Source: Plasmodiophora brassicae (lineage: Eukaryota; Endomyxa; Phytomyxea; Plasmodiophorida; Plasmodiophoridae). Taken from it: DNA of 64,000 nucleotides. Under the pieces are notes generated by a model that was given only the letters and a program-made list of their open reading frames with translations, was not told the DNA's origin and ran no database searches. Positions 33,488 to 44,164 of the stretch are shown here, one piece after another (the first letter of the stretch is position 1; each line of letters begins with the position of its first letter). The DNA is taken from assembly GCA_039704465.1 (NCBI GenBank), contig JASFAU010000005.1:186001-250000 (forward strand), in the 5' to 3' direction. Made by a program: the position numbers and the translations under genes.

Positions 33488-33940
33488 ATGCAAACCCGCC
33501 AGGCTCGCTCCATCACTGGCCACCTGCCGCCCCACAGCCTGCACGGCCCGAACCCATCCATCAAGCGCAAGTCCAGGTCGGGATCGCGCAAGACCCACGC
33601 GGCCAAGAAGGTGGCCCACCGTAGCCCATCCCCCAAGCCGACGGCCGCTCACCATCATCGCTCCCGTTCGCCGGTGGCGCACCACCGTTCCGCTTCGCCG
33701 GCGGCGCACCACCGTTCCGCCTCGCCGGCCGTCCACCGTCGTTCGGCGTCGCGTTCGCACTCGCCGGCCGTCCACCATCACGCCAAGGCCGCTCACAAGC
33801 ACGCCAACGGGGCGCATGCTCACCCGCAACCCGCTGGCAAGAACGCCCCGCTGTCCCCTCGCCACGTCGGACCCACCGCGAACGCGTTCAACGCGGTCAT
33901 GGCGATCGCCCTGAAGAAGGCGTCGGAGAGTGCCGAATGA
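33488..33940 (+). CDS. His/Ser/Arg/Pro-rich low-complexity basic protein
   Basis: A single-exon frame of 150 codons starts at the ATG at 33488. The middle is made of degenerate repeats of the type HHRSASPA (for example AHHRSASPAAHHRSASPAVH). It opens with a basic stretch (SIKRKSRSGSRKTHAAKK). The ending (NAFNAVMAIALKKASESAE) is less repetitive and could be helical. The composition resembles SR-type or H1-like DNA/RNA-binding proteins, but no domain is present. The opposite strand is also open because of GC bias, so coding is likely but not certain. Confidence 0.55.
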   Translation: MQTRQARSITGHLPPHSLHGPNPSIKRKSRSGSRKTHAAKKVAHRSPSPKPTAAHHHRSRSPVAHHRSASPAAHHRSASPAVHRRSASRSHSPAVHHHAKAAHKHANGAHAHPQPAGKNAPLSPRHVGPTANAFNAVMAIALKKASESAE

Positions 33941-34027
33941 GCCGGTCCACCACCTGTAGATACACGAACCGACTGAACGACCCATGATGTGGCCAATCGG
34001 GTGTACTTATCAACAGCGGGCGTCGCG

Positions 34028-34393
34028 CTAGTCGTGCTCGAAATGGTCGCGATCCCGGTGCCGATGCTCATGCACCTCGTCGCCTCTGTCCGTGTTCTTC
34101 TCCTTGTGCGTGTTCACCGTGTTGATCGTGGCGATGACGTTGCCGTTGAAGTTCTCGTTGCCGTGGCCCTCGTCTTCGTTGTCGTGGTGATGGAAATGGT
34201 GGTGGTGCCCGTGGTCGAAATCATGGTCCCCGCCATCAAACCCGAACTCATCGTGGTCGCCGTGGTGGTGATGATCGAGGTCCAGCAGGCCGCCATGGCC
34301 CATGACTTCATCGAGATCCATCCCAAGCTGTGCCCAGCTGCACTGCATCACGAACGCGAGCAGAGCAACCGTCACCAGCACCCACCGAGCCAT
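34028..34393 (-). CDS. Secreted His/Asp-rich protein
   Basis: A 121-codon single exon starts at the ATG at 34393. Residues 1-21 are a textbook signal peptide (MARWVLVTVALLAFVMQCSW, cleavage after SWA). The mature chain is dominated by His, Asp and Gly (DLDHHHHGDHDEFGFDGG, DHGHHHHFHHHDNEDEGHG). It ends EVHEHRHRDRDHFEHD. Such composition suggests binding of zinc, copper or nickel, or pH-sensitive assembly, outside the cell. No known domain is seen. It is divergent from the DOMON gene at 34782, with about 390 bp between starts. Confidence 0.7.
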   Translation of the reverse strand: MARWVLVTVALLAFVMQCSWAQLGMDLDEVMGHGGLLDLDHHHHGDHDEFGFDGGDHDFDHGHHHHFHHHDNEDEGHGNENFNGNVIATINTVNTHKEKNTDRGDEVHEHRHRDRDHFEHD

Positions 34394-34781
34394 CGTCGCC
34401 AGCGGCCCGCGACGAGGTTCACGAATGGACGGAATCGATCTCTGTCAGGTTGATTTTCACCAGCGGTGACTCACCCGCCGTGACTCAGGCCAGCGAAGTT
34501 GGTGGCACCCTTCGTACTGTTGTCTCCTGGAGAACAGCCACGCGTGGGTGGATCCGCAGCACATCGATTCCACCGCACATAGAAGATGAGCGCTGTATGG
34601 TCTGGAACCTCGGACAAGAGCGCGCTGGGCATACGCTTCTGCAATGTTCTGGAATCACGGGGAGCAAACAGGTGAAAGTGTATTCTGGATACAGCTAGAC
34701 TATCCACAGGGCCGACCGGGGGTTGCCCGCTTTATCGACGTCATTCACGAAAAGGTTATGCGTTCAGTGGAGGTGCTCTCG

Positions 34782-35555
34782 ATGTTATCATACCGTGTTT
34801 GGGCGGTTGCCGTTGCGCTCAGCGCTGCTGGCGCATATGGGGCGATTGATCTCCCGGCGCCTGGGCCTCAGGCTGTGAAGGGATCGGTGACGGTGACCGG
34901 ACACTGGCGTTGCGCCTGGAAGACGGATGCTGCCAACAATCTGATCGAACTCGAGGTGACCTTACTTGAGCCGGGTGAACGCGGCTGGGTCGCTGTCGGC
35001 CTGACGAAGACCAGCCCGACGTCCGGGCACCTTATGACCGACAGCCTGATCGGCTGGGTTGACGACGCCGGCGCCGCGCACGTATACGACCAGTTCTCCA
35101 AAGCCTATGCGCAACCTGACCTGGACGTGAACGTCGGCGGGCAGGACAACGTGGCGCTGGTCAGCGGGCAGGTAAACGCGGACAAGACAACGACGATCAT
35201 CATGCGTCGTCGTCTGGTCACCGGCGACACTGCCACCGACATCGATATCGTGAACGGCACGACCACCAATATGCTGTGGGCGCACGGCATCGATGTTCCC
35301 GTTGTTAACCAAGGGCCACCGCTGACCCTCTCCTACGGAAAACACGAGGACGACGATCAAGGCATCTTCCAGGTCAACCTATTCGCCGCAGGCGACACCA
35401 CGCTAACCCCGGGGCAGACGGGCGATGACGGTAAGGACGGCGCTGGCGGTCCGGACAACACGCCTGGCGCCATGAAGAGCAACGCCTTCGCGTCACCATC
35501 TACAATCGCCACCACCGTCGCCGTTGCTCTCGTCGGGACCGTCGCTGTGCTGTAA
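34782..35555 (+). CDS. DOMON-domain protein, secreted, probable GPI anchor
   Basis: The frame is single-exon, 257 codons, from the ATG at 34782, chosen to match the start of the paralogue at 529. The signal peptide is MLSYRVWAVAVALSAAGAYG. The DOMON domain follows: GSVTVTGHWRC, GWVAVGLTKTSP, GHLMTDSLIGWVDD, IMRRRLVTGD and NMLWAHGID. A Gly/Asp/Thr-rich spacer leads to a hydrophobic tail (TIATTVAVALVGTVAVL) typical of GPI attachment. DOMON domains in this setting usually bind b-type haem or sugar. Met in GHLMTD and His in WAHG or GKHEDD are possible ligands by inference. Upstream in-frame ATGs at 34758 and earlier are less likely. Confidence 0.85.
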   Translation: MLSYRVWAVAVALSAAGAYGAIDLPAPGPQAVKGSVTVTGHWRCAWKTDAANNLIELEVTLLEPGERGWVAVGLTKTSPTSGHLMTDSLIGWVDDAGAAHVYDQFSKAYAQPDLDVNVGGQDNVALVSGQVNADKTTTIIMRRRLVTGDTATDIDIVNGTTTNMLWAHGIDVPVVNQGPPLTLSYGKHEDDDQGIFQVNLFAAGDTTLTPGQTGDDGKDGAGGPDNTPGAMKSNAFASPSTIATTVAVALVGTVAVL

Positions 35556-35893
35556 GCACGAACGTTACTGCTCCATCTCCGCAGCCTAAATACCTGCACG
35601 TACGGGCGCCGGCGTTCCATATTCCGTGTGTGCAAACCCAGTCAGTGTAGGTTAGTCGGCGTCGTGCCGGCGCAGGCCGTGCTGTGCTACCCAGGCGCAC
35701 GTTTTGGCCGCCCGCCGTGCCAATTCCGTCCTGCGCTGGGCCGTTATTTTGGGCCATGGGCCCGTTGTTCCCGGCCGCGCTGGTCTAAATCAGTGCACGC
35801 GGGCGACCGGAGGAGCTGCCCGCATCGCAGTCGCACCCTGCAGTTCGTCAGACGGGGCTGCCCCGGCAGGTCATGCGACGGACGTGACGGGGT
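35556..35893. other. Intergenic, nothing recognised
   Basis: A 338-bp GC-rich spacer between the DOMON gene and the RhoGEF. Open frames on both strands lack recognisable protein. It should carry the RhoGEF promoter. Confidence 0.5.
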
Positions 35894-37400
35894 ATGCGGG
35901 ACAGGATGACCGTGGAGGTGGCCACCATGCTGGGCGGGGCAGGCGGGGACACGGCGGGCGCCCCTGACGACGACCGCCATGCGCATTGCGTCGAGGCGGC
36001 CATGGAGTTGCTGCGCAGCGAGAAGTCGTTCATCAGCAAGATGCGGATGCTGGACGGCGAGTTCGATCGGCGACTCAGAGGCCAGTATGCCATCCGGTCG
36101 GACGAATTCCCGGAATGGGATGCCACCGTCGACGGTCTGTTCTCGCACGCTGCGCGGTTCGAGAAGGTCCATGGGAGGCTGTATAGGACCCTGAAGGACG
36201 CCACGCGGCGGTCGGCGATGATCGTCGAGTGCGGGAAGACGTTTCGGGAATTCATCGGCGAAGCAACCCCGCTGTACGCCGAGTACGCGACAATGTACGC
36301 GCAGATGTCGCATTGCCTATGGCGACATCGGAAAGACTTCCCGAGATTTCATGAATTCATTCTGGTTGGCGAAGCGTGTGCGAAGGAATCGATCGCATCG
36401 CTTCGGATATCGCCGATCCAGAGGGTGCCCAGGTACAAACTGCTGCTGAACGAACTGGTGCGCGATCTGGAACCCGGTTCGATACAACTGGCATCGGTGA
36501 AGGAGGCCATCGAGAAGGTGCAATGGCTGGCGAACCAGATTGACGGTGGAATTATGGATGGGTCCCGTCTGTTGAACCTGGCCACTTTGCAGGATGAGTT
36601 CTTCGATGGCCAGGTCAACCTCATATCCCCCGATCGCGAACTTATCAAAACCGGTGAGATGACCAAGGTGAAACACTGTCGGTAACCGTGAGGCACGGGT
36701 TGACTTGCCGTTCGTTCTAGCTCTTTAGCAACCAGTCGCGACATGTGTCCCGAGGCAAACGTCGAAGGTTTGTCCTGCTTACCGATTGTCTTATATACGC
36801 GAAGGTCGACGGTATACACAAGATCAAGCACATCCTGCCCCTTTATCAGATGAAGGTTGTTGATGTGCCTGACGGCAACGAGGCGAGCGCGTTTCAGCTT
36901 GTATCCCCTGTGAAGGTATGTCCTGCTTGGAAACCTTTGCGACGTGTGTTCCTTACAACCATATGCTATCGCAGACCATAACGTTAGCTGCAGACACGCC
37001 TGAGAATAAGGAGGAATGGATGGATGCTATTCAGTCTGCTGTTGACGCTATCGGTGCAACCAGCCCTGGCGTGGAGCTTCAGGTATTGGTTTCTCATTGA
37101 TACGAGACGGCTGGTTTAATCTGGTATGCACAGGACTTCGAGTCGAGCTTGCTTCAACCGCCTGCTGTCAGAAGCGAAAGGTCCAGATCGCTGACGTTCT
37201 CCAGGAAGAAGTCTGCGTCGGTAACGCGGCGTCCGTCCTTCCAGTTCTCCGATTCTGCAGCGTACCGAAACCCATCCCTTCAAAGTTGCTTCGGCACATT
37301 CTCAGAAGAAATGCTATCGTCCCTCGCATCATCGATCAGCGATGCTACCGAGGAGACCTCGAGGCTTTCGTCCTCCATGTCCACGGATGAACCTCATTAA
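35894..37400 (+). CDS. DH-PH RhoGEF
   Basis: The first exon starts at the ATG at 35894 and encodes the DH domain. CVEAAMELLRSEKSFISKM is helix 1, FHEFILVGEACAKE and ISPIQRVPRYKLLLNEL are the conserved CR regions, and VKEAIEKVQWLANQID is near the end. A PH domain follows over two further exons (RRRFVLLTDCLIYAKVDG, then TITLAADTPENKEEWMDAI). The last exon is Ser/Arg-rich (SERSRSLTFSRKKSASVTRR) and stops at 37400. Proteins of this kind activate Rho-family GTPases at membranes. Introns of about 50 nt separate the PH exons, with acceptors TCGCAG and GCACAG. The exact splice after the DH exon is not certain. Confidence 0.85.
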
Positions 37401-37498
37401 GGTGCACTTGTATTTAAACCATTCGCAGGTCCCTTTGAGGCGACTCATTCGTGCGTGTCGCCTAAACTCGGTCAGGGACGAGCAGTCGTTTCCCTACG

Positions 37499-40400
37499 AT
37501 GCCCGAACAGGGCAGCGTATCTGCTTCACAGGTGCCGTTGCAATCCCTTGGAGGCGCGTCACCCGACCTTGTGTCATTCGCTGTAACGAGCGCGTCGAGT
37601 ACAGTAGTACAGGCGCAGCCCCGTTGCACGACTTCACGACAGCCGTGTGGTGTTTCGCTCGCGAATGCCCTCCCGCTGTACGCTGAGTGGCCTACGTCGC
37701 GAGGGCGCAGAGGACCGTTTGTTCACTGTCCTGTGCAATTACCTGTCGCTGGGCCAGTTCCAGCTGGCCGTCTCCGTCGTCGATGAACTGTTCCCCGTCG
37801 CCCCTGCGAGGATCGTTCGTCTGTTGAGATCGCTGGCGTTGCTACCGGCCCCGCCTCACTGGTCCGTCGTTTCCCTATCCGCCCACCGACACCCATGTCA
37901 CCCTTCGCTCATAGTGCCAGTAGGCTGTCATCTGCCGCCGTTCCAAACGCGGCGAAGCTCGCCTTCCTGGTCCGGAACCAATGGGTTCGGCTGTGGTCAT
38001 CGCATCGGGCGGACTGGGCGTTCCCCTGCGTCTGCGAATTGCGCCTGCATGGTACGCGCCTGCGATCCGGCTGCACAGACGTGCATCTGACCCCCGGGTA
38101 ACGATCCACAGTGTCCGACGCGTCGCCGTTCCTGCGAGGTTTGGACCTGGCGTCGAGCCTGCCAGCCCCCGAACTGACGCATCGCACAGACCTGCCGGTC
38201 GGGTCGGTCCGGTTCCGCCTATGGTGTAGCGAGTCGAGCACCGGCGCGCTGGACCTGGATCCTGGGCAACGAGCGTCCATCTCCTGCGTTATGTTCGCCG
38301 ACAGCGTCGTCAGCATCGACGCGATCAGCACGCGACACGGGGCCGTCATCGGGGGCGCGCGCATCCCTATGGCCGAGTTCGCCAACCACGACAAGGACGG
38401 GTGCCTGCACATCGTGCTCGCCCTGGCCGCAGGCCCGCCGTCAACGATCGACGTCGGGTTCCAGGTCAAGCAACGAGGGAGGCTACCTGCCGAGCTGGGT
38501 GGATTCGACGTTCGCCAGTTCAACAGGATCGAATCGCAGTACATTATGCAGGAACTTCTCGGTGTGGTACCGGCGGCACGCCCGTCGTCCTTCGGGTGCT
38601 GACGCCCAGTGCTGAAGGTGACGCATCGGCCGTCGACGAATGGGAGCGGAGTGCCTCGGGCGAGATCACGCGAGCGTTGTTCGCGACGGACCCGCTCCTG
38701 ACGATGCAGATGCTCGCCCTGACGCCCCGTCCCAAGGTCTGGACTCAAAAGGCCTGTGTAGCGCAATGGAGCGGTGCACCCCAATCGTTGCTCATGTGTG
38801 CACCCTGCAGGTCATCATCAACCGCCTGCTGGCCTGCGACTTCCAGTCCGCCTGTCGCTGCCTGGCCCATTACGTTGCTGGTCACGACGACTGGCTCGAC
38901 CTTCTCGAGCTGGTGCTCATGTACGCGTACGATCACCCAGTGTTCGTGCGCCTTCCATGGGTGCCCATCGCAGGAGCGCTTACCCCTTGTCAGGTGGGCC
39001 TCTATGCGAAGCACGTTGTTCAAGGAGGCTGGCGTCGCTGCCGATGGATGCACGAGTCGGGAGGCAGGGCGGTCCCGGCAGTGTCGGCAGGTTCTAGCCA
39101 TGGCCGTCCTGGGCATCGTACCAGACAAGGGTACCGTATCGAGCATCATGTCGCACGTCGACGACTTTGTCCGACAATGGGACCCGCTTGTCGACGGCCG
39201 CCTTCCGAATTGCTTTCTCGAGTACTCCGCGTCCTGCAACGTACGATCAGGATCAGCCACCGGGGAACCTGAGTGCTCTAACGGCGCCCGAACGCAGGCA
39301 TCGTACAGGCAGGCGCAGACCCGGTTCTGGACCGAGTACCGGACCATCGTTCGGGTGCACCGCCTACCCGCTCTGGAATACCCGGTGCAATGCGCCTTGC
39401 ATTACATTCGAAACCGCGAGGTACGTGCGCGTTTCAGGACGGGGTGTCCGCCTCGTCGGAGGTCGTACTCTGACGCACGACTGGCACCAGTGGAACATGG
39501 CCCGACTCGCGATTCTGCCGTTCCCGAACTTGCATTCCCAGGTGGTGCTGGCCGCGTTAGACGACCATGGCGGGACGGGCGGCGGGTTCGAGTTCAACCG
39601 GTGCCTGTTCGAGGAGATGTGGCGGCATCGCCCGTCGGACACGCTGGCGTGGGCGCATCACCCGAGCGATCGGCGCTGCACCATGGTCCAGTTCTACATC
39701 GACCTGGTTGGCACGGCCGTCTCGGATCCGATCGAGCAGGCCAGCGTGCTGTCCGATCTCGTTCGATCACGGGACGTCGACCTGTTGACACATTTAGGAC
39801 GCGTCCTGACCAGCGTCCCGCATCGAGACGGCCGCTCTGGCCAGATTGCTCGCTTCCGAGAGACGCACAGCAGGACCAGGGTTTGGTGTTGAGCACACGC
39901 GTCGTTGACAGTCGGGGGTTCACCGTTGGCAACAGGGGGACGACTTCGACCATGGGGCGCATACGCTGCTGGCGTGCTCGGCGCTGGACGCGTTTCACGA
40001 CCAGGTCACCGCTGGCGAACGCGATTTCCCCATGAGTCTCTCGGCGACGATCAGCGCGATCGCTGACTATATCGCCCAGATGGACATGGTTCGTCGTGTG
40101 CACCTTGTCGTCGCTGTTGTTGCCGTGATCTGAACGGGGGCGCGTGCAGGCACAGTACAAAGTGGACCTCGTCCGGTCGATGTTCGTCCTTCTCTTCTGT
40201 GTCCGCCCCGATCAGCCCGGCGACAAATCGGGCCGCGTCCGCTTCTGCCTGACGTTGGCGCATTTCACCCGCCTTCTACAAGCCCTCCAACGTCAGATCC
40301 AGGCGGTCCAGGACAAAGGCGTGCCCAACGACGAAGTGCAGGTACGCCTAAGGGCATTCGAATCGGTTCCGCAATGAGCTCATGCCGCTGGGCAGAAGGC

Positions 40401-43029
40401 AATCGGCGACCTGGACGACGTCATCGTCGACTGCCTGCGACGAAGCGATGCCGTGCGACAGCTGGACGGGATCCAGGCGACTCTCCACGACGTGTCAGCG
40501 CCTATCGACGCGATCCGCATCCGGTTCGTCGAACGCGGACAGGTCGCCCCCTCCCGACTGGACACGATCGTCGTGAAGGCCACCCGTTGTGACCGCGTCC
40601 CACAGGTGGAGACGGGCCGTCGAGCGTTGCGATTCTACGACGACGCCGGACGCAGCGTCTTCGATGCCACGACACTGTCCGGCCGATCGATCGCATGGCG
40701 GGGTCGTCGCTGACGCTGACGACAACGACGTCGAACAGATGGGATGACCTGCTCCACTCCGTCCAGGGCGCCGATACCGACTCGGTCGTCTCCCTCCTGA
40801 CGGGTGCCGATATGACCTGTACGAAACGCGTTCGACAACCTCAGGGCCACCGTCGTCTGACGATGCGTTCGTCCAGCCTGGGAACGGTTCCAGCACGCGA
40901 TCGACCTCGTCCTGGTCCACAGCGACGTCCGTCCCGCCCTGATGCCTATCGTCCAGTCATCGCTTCAGGCGTGCCCTGACTTTGTACGTCGTCTCGTCGG
41001 CACGTTTGCTACGTGTCGTACTGACGACGTTCCCCCACAGGATCGGGAACAGGCGATGTTGGCGGAACAGGCCCTGGCGTTAGCGACCGCCGACTCCCCT
41101 AGCGCGGATGCTGTGGAACAGTACCACACACACACACACACCTGGATGGTGCCTGTTCACGATCTTCTTACCCGGCTCGCTGCAGGGATACCGGAACGGC
41201 GGTCTGTGCCGACGGCGCCCTGCTGGAGGCGATCAGGGAGGCGGCGAAGGGCGACGCGTGCTGCGGGCTCCTGCTCACCATGCAGTACGCGATCCGCTCG
41301 GCGACGACGTTGGCCGACCTGGACCGGGCGATTCGGGAATGCGACGGCTACGTGGCTCGATGTGCCGGCGATGCTGAATGGGTCCACTCGCGGCTGCTGC
41401 GCGTTCGAGCCTGGGCCAGCATCAACCAGGTCGTGTGCCTCCCCCGGGCGCATCGTAGCGCCGCCCGGAACCCTGACAGCGACGTTAGGCGTCGGCGACG
41501 ATCAACAGGCCGACGTTGCATCGCCTGTGCGACAACCTGTGGGTGGCAGATCCCGCCCAGGACGACGATCTTGTGGTCACGGTACGTCGTTGGCAGGCGG
41601 CGACGAGCGAACGCGGCATGCTGACCCGAAACACTGACAGATGCTCAGCGAACGGGTCGGTCAGGCGCCGTGCCAAGAGCGCATCGCACGCGACGCGCTA
41701 CAGGCCATCGGCGAACTCGTGCACGACGCCAACGGGGATCGCGTCCGGGAATTTCGCGACCACGTCCTTCAGGTGCTGCTGGAGAACCGCCCCGAAGGCC
41801 AGTCGCTCGACGACCTGTACGCCGACCTGATGATGTTCACGTCGCCGAGTCACTGCGCCCGCATCACGCTGGACGTCATCACACTGTTCCGGTGGGAACG
41901 CGCGTCCTGGGAACCGCTTGGACTCGTCTGTGGAATGGTGACGACGTTGCCGGCAGGGATGCCGATCGCGCGCGTCGCCTGGTCAGGCACAACGTCGGCA
42001 ACCTGCAGAACGGCGCCGGCAATGGGGGACGCGAAGCCCGGGCGCAGCTGGCCAGGTTCGAGCGCTTGTCCGCGTTCCTCGACGTGTACGTGGACACGCC
42101 GGCTGAGATGATGGACTGGGTCGACTATCTGCATCGCTGCGATGCTGACTTTGCTGGAGCCCTGGCCCAGGCGTGCAACAATGCTCAATCGATGCGGCTG
42201 GGTTGGTGTTCGCGATCCCGAATGCCGGTCAGAGGGGGGTGGCTGATGCGCGTTCGATTAGCGAGCGGGTTGGTCGCGTTGTTCGAGAAGGGCGTGTTCG
42301 AGGTGCCCGGCGACTTCAACTACGCCAAGTTCGCCCTGCAACGGCAGACGATCTCGATTGCCATGTGCTTCCAGGAGAACTCAACCGTCCAGGAGCGGAT
42401 GCTCGGGTGCGATCGTCTCGCGGCCGTCGATCTCGATTCGCTTGCCGCCATCCGGTAAGCGACACGGTCGGGCGTTAGCTTTAATCGAGCCATTGACAGC
42501 ATGTGGGGCCCCTAGTCCCGTACTGTTACGCCTGGTGCAAACCCCAGATCACCATGCGATCGTGGCAACGCTAATGGCTAGGCGAGTCCCAGTCGAGGTC
42601 TATGTGATAGTAGTCGTTAATGTGGGCGCTGCGCTGATGGGTCCTCTGGCAGGGTGAACCATGCGATGACGGTCTGGCCGACACGACTTCCGATTGCCCG
42701 ATATCGCTGTACGAGCGAATACTGACCAGGCCCTCGTCCAGCGTGCAGCAAGATGATGCAATGCTGAACGCAGTGGAGAGATGGGCGTCTGACCACGAGT
42801 GGCAGTTGAAGGCTGGCATTGACTTCGTGGTGGCGTGCTATTCAAAATGTCGCGACAGGAAACGGGTATGACATCGTGGTCGCATGCCCCACCGCTGTGT
42901 CGTGCTAATCACCGTTTGGAACGACGGCAGGCGACACGGCATCGCGACCGGCTCATCGCAAGGCTGCCGGCAACGTCCCCATACGAACGCGGCATCGTCG
43001 CCTACATGCAGGCGATGCCAATCCATTAG
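37499..43029 (+). CDS. Very large multi-exon protein, unidentified
   Basis: A long string of plus-strand exons can be joined across short introns. Checked junctions include TGCCAGTAGG after CGCTCATAG near 37910, GACGTGCATC...CCACAG|TGTCC near 38090-38110, and intron 42455-42515. Typical segments are LFTVLCNYLSLGQFQLAVSV, VRFRLWCSESSTGALDLD, VIINRLLACDFQSACRCLAH, IVPDKGTVSSIMSHVDDFVR, FLDVYVDTPAEMMDWVDYLH and LNAVERWASDHEWQLKAGID. The protein looks largely alpha-helical, perhaps a solenoid scaffold; part of 38111-38600 could be a beta-rich, C2-like domain. I cannot name the family. Start and some exon borders are provisional; the true start may be nearer 37.4 kb. It converges on PA28 with 42 bp between stops. 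Confidence 0.55.
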
Positions 43030-43071
43030 GCCTGCGCACGCCCAGTTAGTAATCTAATGAAGAGTATCTGT

Positions 43072-43814
43072 TCAGTACATGCTTGAAATATGATTCGACA
43101 GACCGCGAGGCTTTTCCAGCCTGTCCTTGTTCTTCGTGATCTGCGTCCGCGAATCAGCAATGGGCAACTCGGCAAGAGATATGTCCCTACCATGTCGAAC
43201 AGGACGGCGTAGTTGTTTCGCAGGTCCAGGCAGCAATGGCGCAGCAAGAGGTGTTTCTTCTCGTCGAGCTCGGCGATGCCACGATGGTAATCATCTACAT
43301 TCGGGTACTTGTTCAGCTTCGTGATGAGCTTGCCGCGCGTCGCGTAATATTTCGTAAAGGTGTCCAGGAACCCGAGGCCGCTGTTCTTTCCGGCTTCAAG
43401 CATGCCGGCAATTTCCTCCTGAATCGACACGCCAAAGTTGTTCCCATCCTGGATGCTGGGGATGTTCAACTGCACCCACAGCTTCAAAACGTCCAGGTAC
43501 TGGATCAGCTCCAGGATCTCGACTTTCAAGACTTCCAGCAGCTGCGTCACGCCCCGGTTCGCCAGGGCGCCGTTCTTCACCACCTCCAGCGCATCATGCG
43601 ACGACGTCTTCGAGTTCTTGTACAACTCGGTCAGGCGGATCACCTTCCTGGGCATGATCTTCTCAATGACGTGCTCGGCCTGCTCCGAGATCGACGCCTT
43701 CAGCGCGGACAGCTCCAGCGGCTTGCCGTCCTCGCCAATCTGGACGGCGCCGATCGACGCGGCCGCAATCGACGCGGCCGATTCCGCCATGTGCGCTGCG
43801 TCGCCTGACGACAT
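43072..43814 (-). CDS. PSME3: Proteasome activator PA28 (REG, gamma-like)
   Basis: Two exons (43191-43814 and 43072-43140, intron of 50 nt) encode 230 residues. The ATG at 43814 is followed by an Ala/Ser-rich leader. Then comes the PA28 helical bundle: KIMPRKVIRLTELYK, then the activation-loop region IQDGNNFGVSIQEEIAGML, KYYATRGKLITKLNKYPNVD, and RGIAELDEKKHLLLRHCCLD with LRNNYAVLFDM. The C-terminus is ITKNKDRLEKPRGLSNHISS plus MY, matching the PA28-gamma tail that docks on the 20S alpha ring. It opens the 20S gate without ATP and is usually nuclear. Rpt4, another 20S cap component, lies in the same window but 30 kb away. Confidence 0.93.
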
Positions 43815-44164
43815 CGCTCCTGACGAATCCGCTGGGCACCACCGGCGGGCGACTGACTGGCGACTCCGTCACGGACTTCGGCGTTTCGGCCCGCCGCTCG
43901 ACCGCCCGACGCCCACCCACCCGAAGGCCGCTGCCACCCGCCTCCCACTTCTGCGGCGCTGCCGCTCGGAGCGGTGTTCGCGTCGTCCCCCGCCCGTCCG
44001 ATACAGTCCCCGGGCCCGGCGCCCGGTCATTGCGCAGATTTGTAAGCGATCGTACGGTCGCGCGGTACCGTCCTCGGCGCCGCAATGGTAAAGGAAATCG
44101 CCGATCGCACCGCCAGATACAAGTGTGCCAGTAGTGATCGATCCTGTACGTGGCATTCGCGAAC

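Noticed and set aside
33096..33488. Minus-strand ORF with a Trp/Cys run (WWWRWCCCCCC)
   Set aside because: The run is the reverse of a CAG/CAC-rich stretch leading into the His-rich gene; no domain or reliable start.
38401..40035. 544-codon plus-strand ORF taken as one exon
   Set aside because: It contains genuine exon pieces (for example PDKGTVSSIMSHVDDFVRQW) joined to Arg/Ser/Cys-rich text with no protein character. Splice sites cut it into smaller exons of the large gene.
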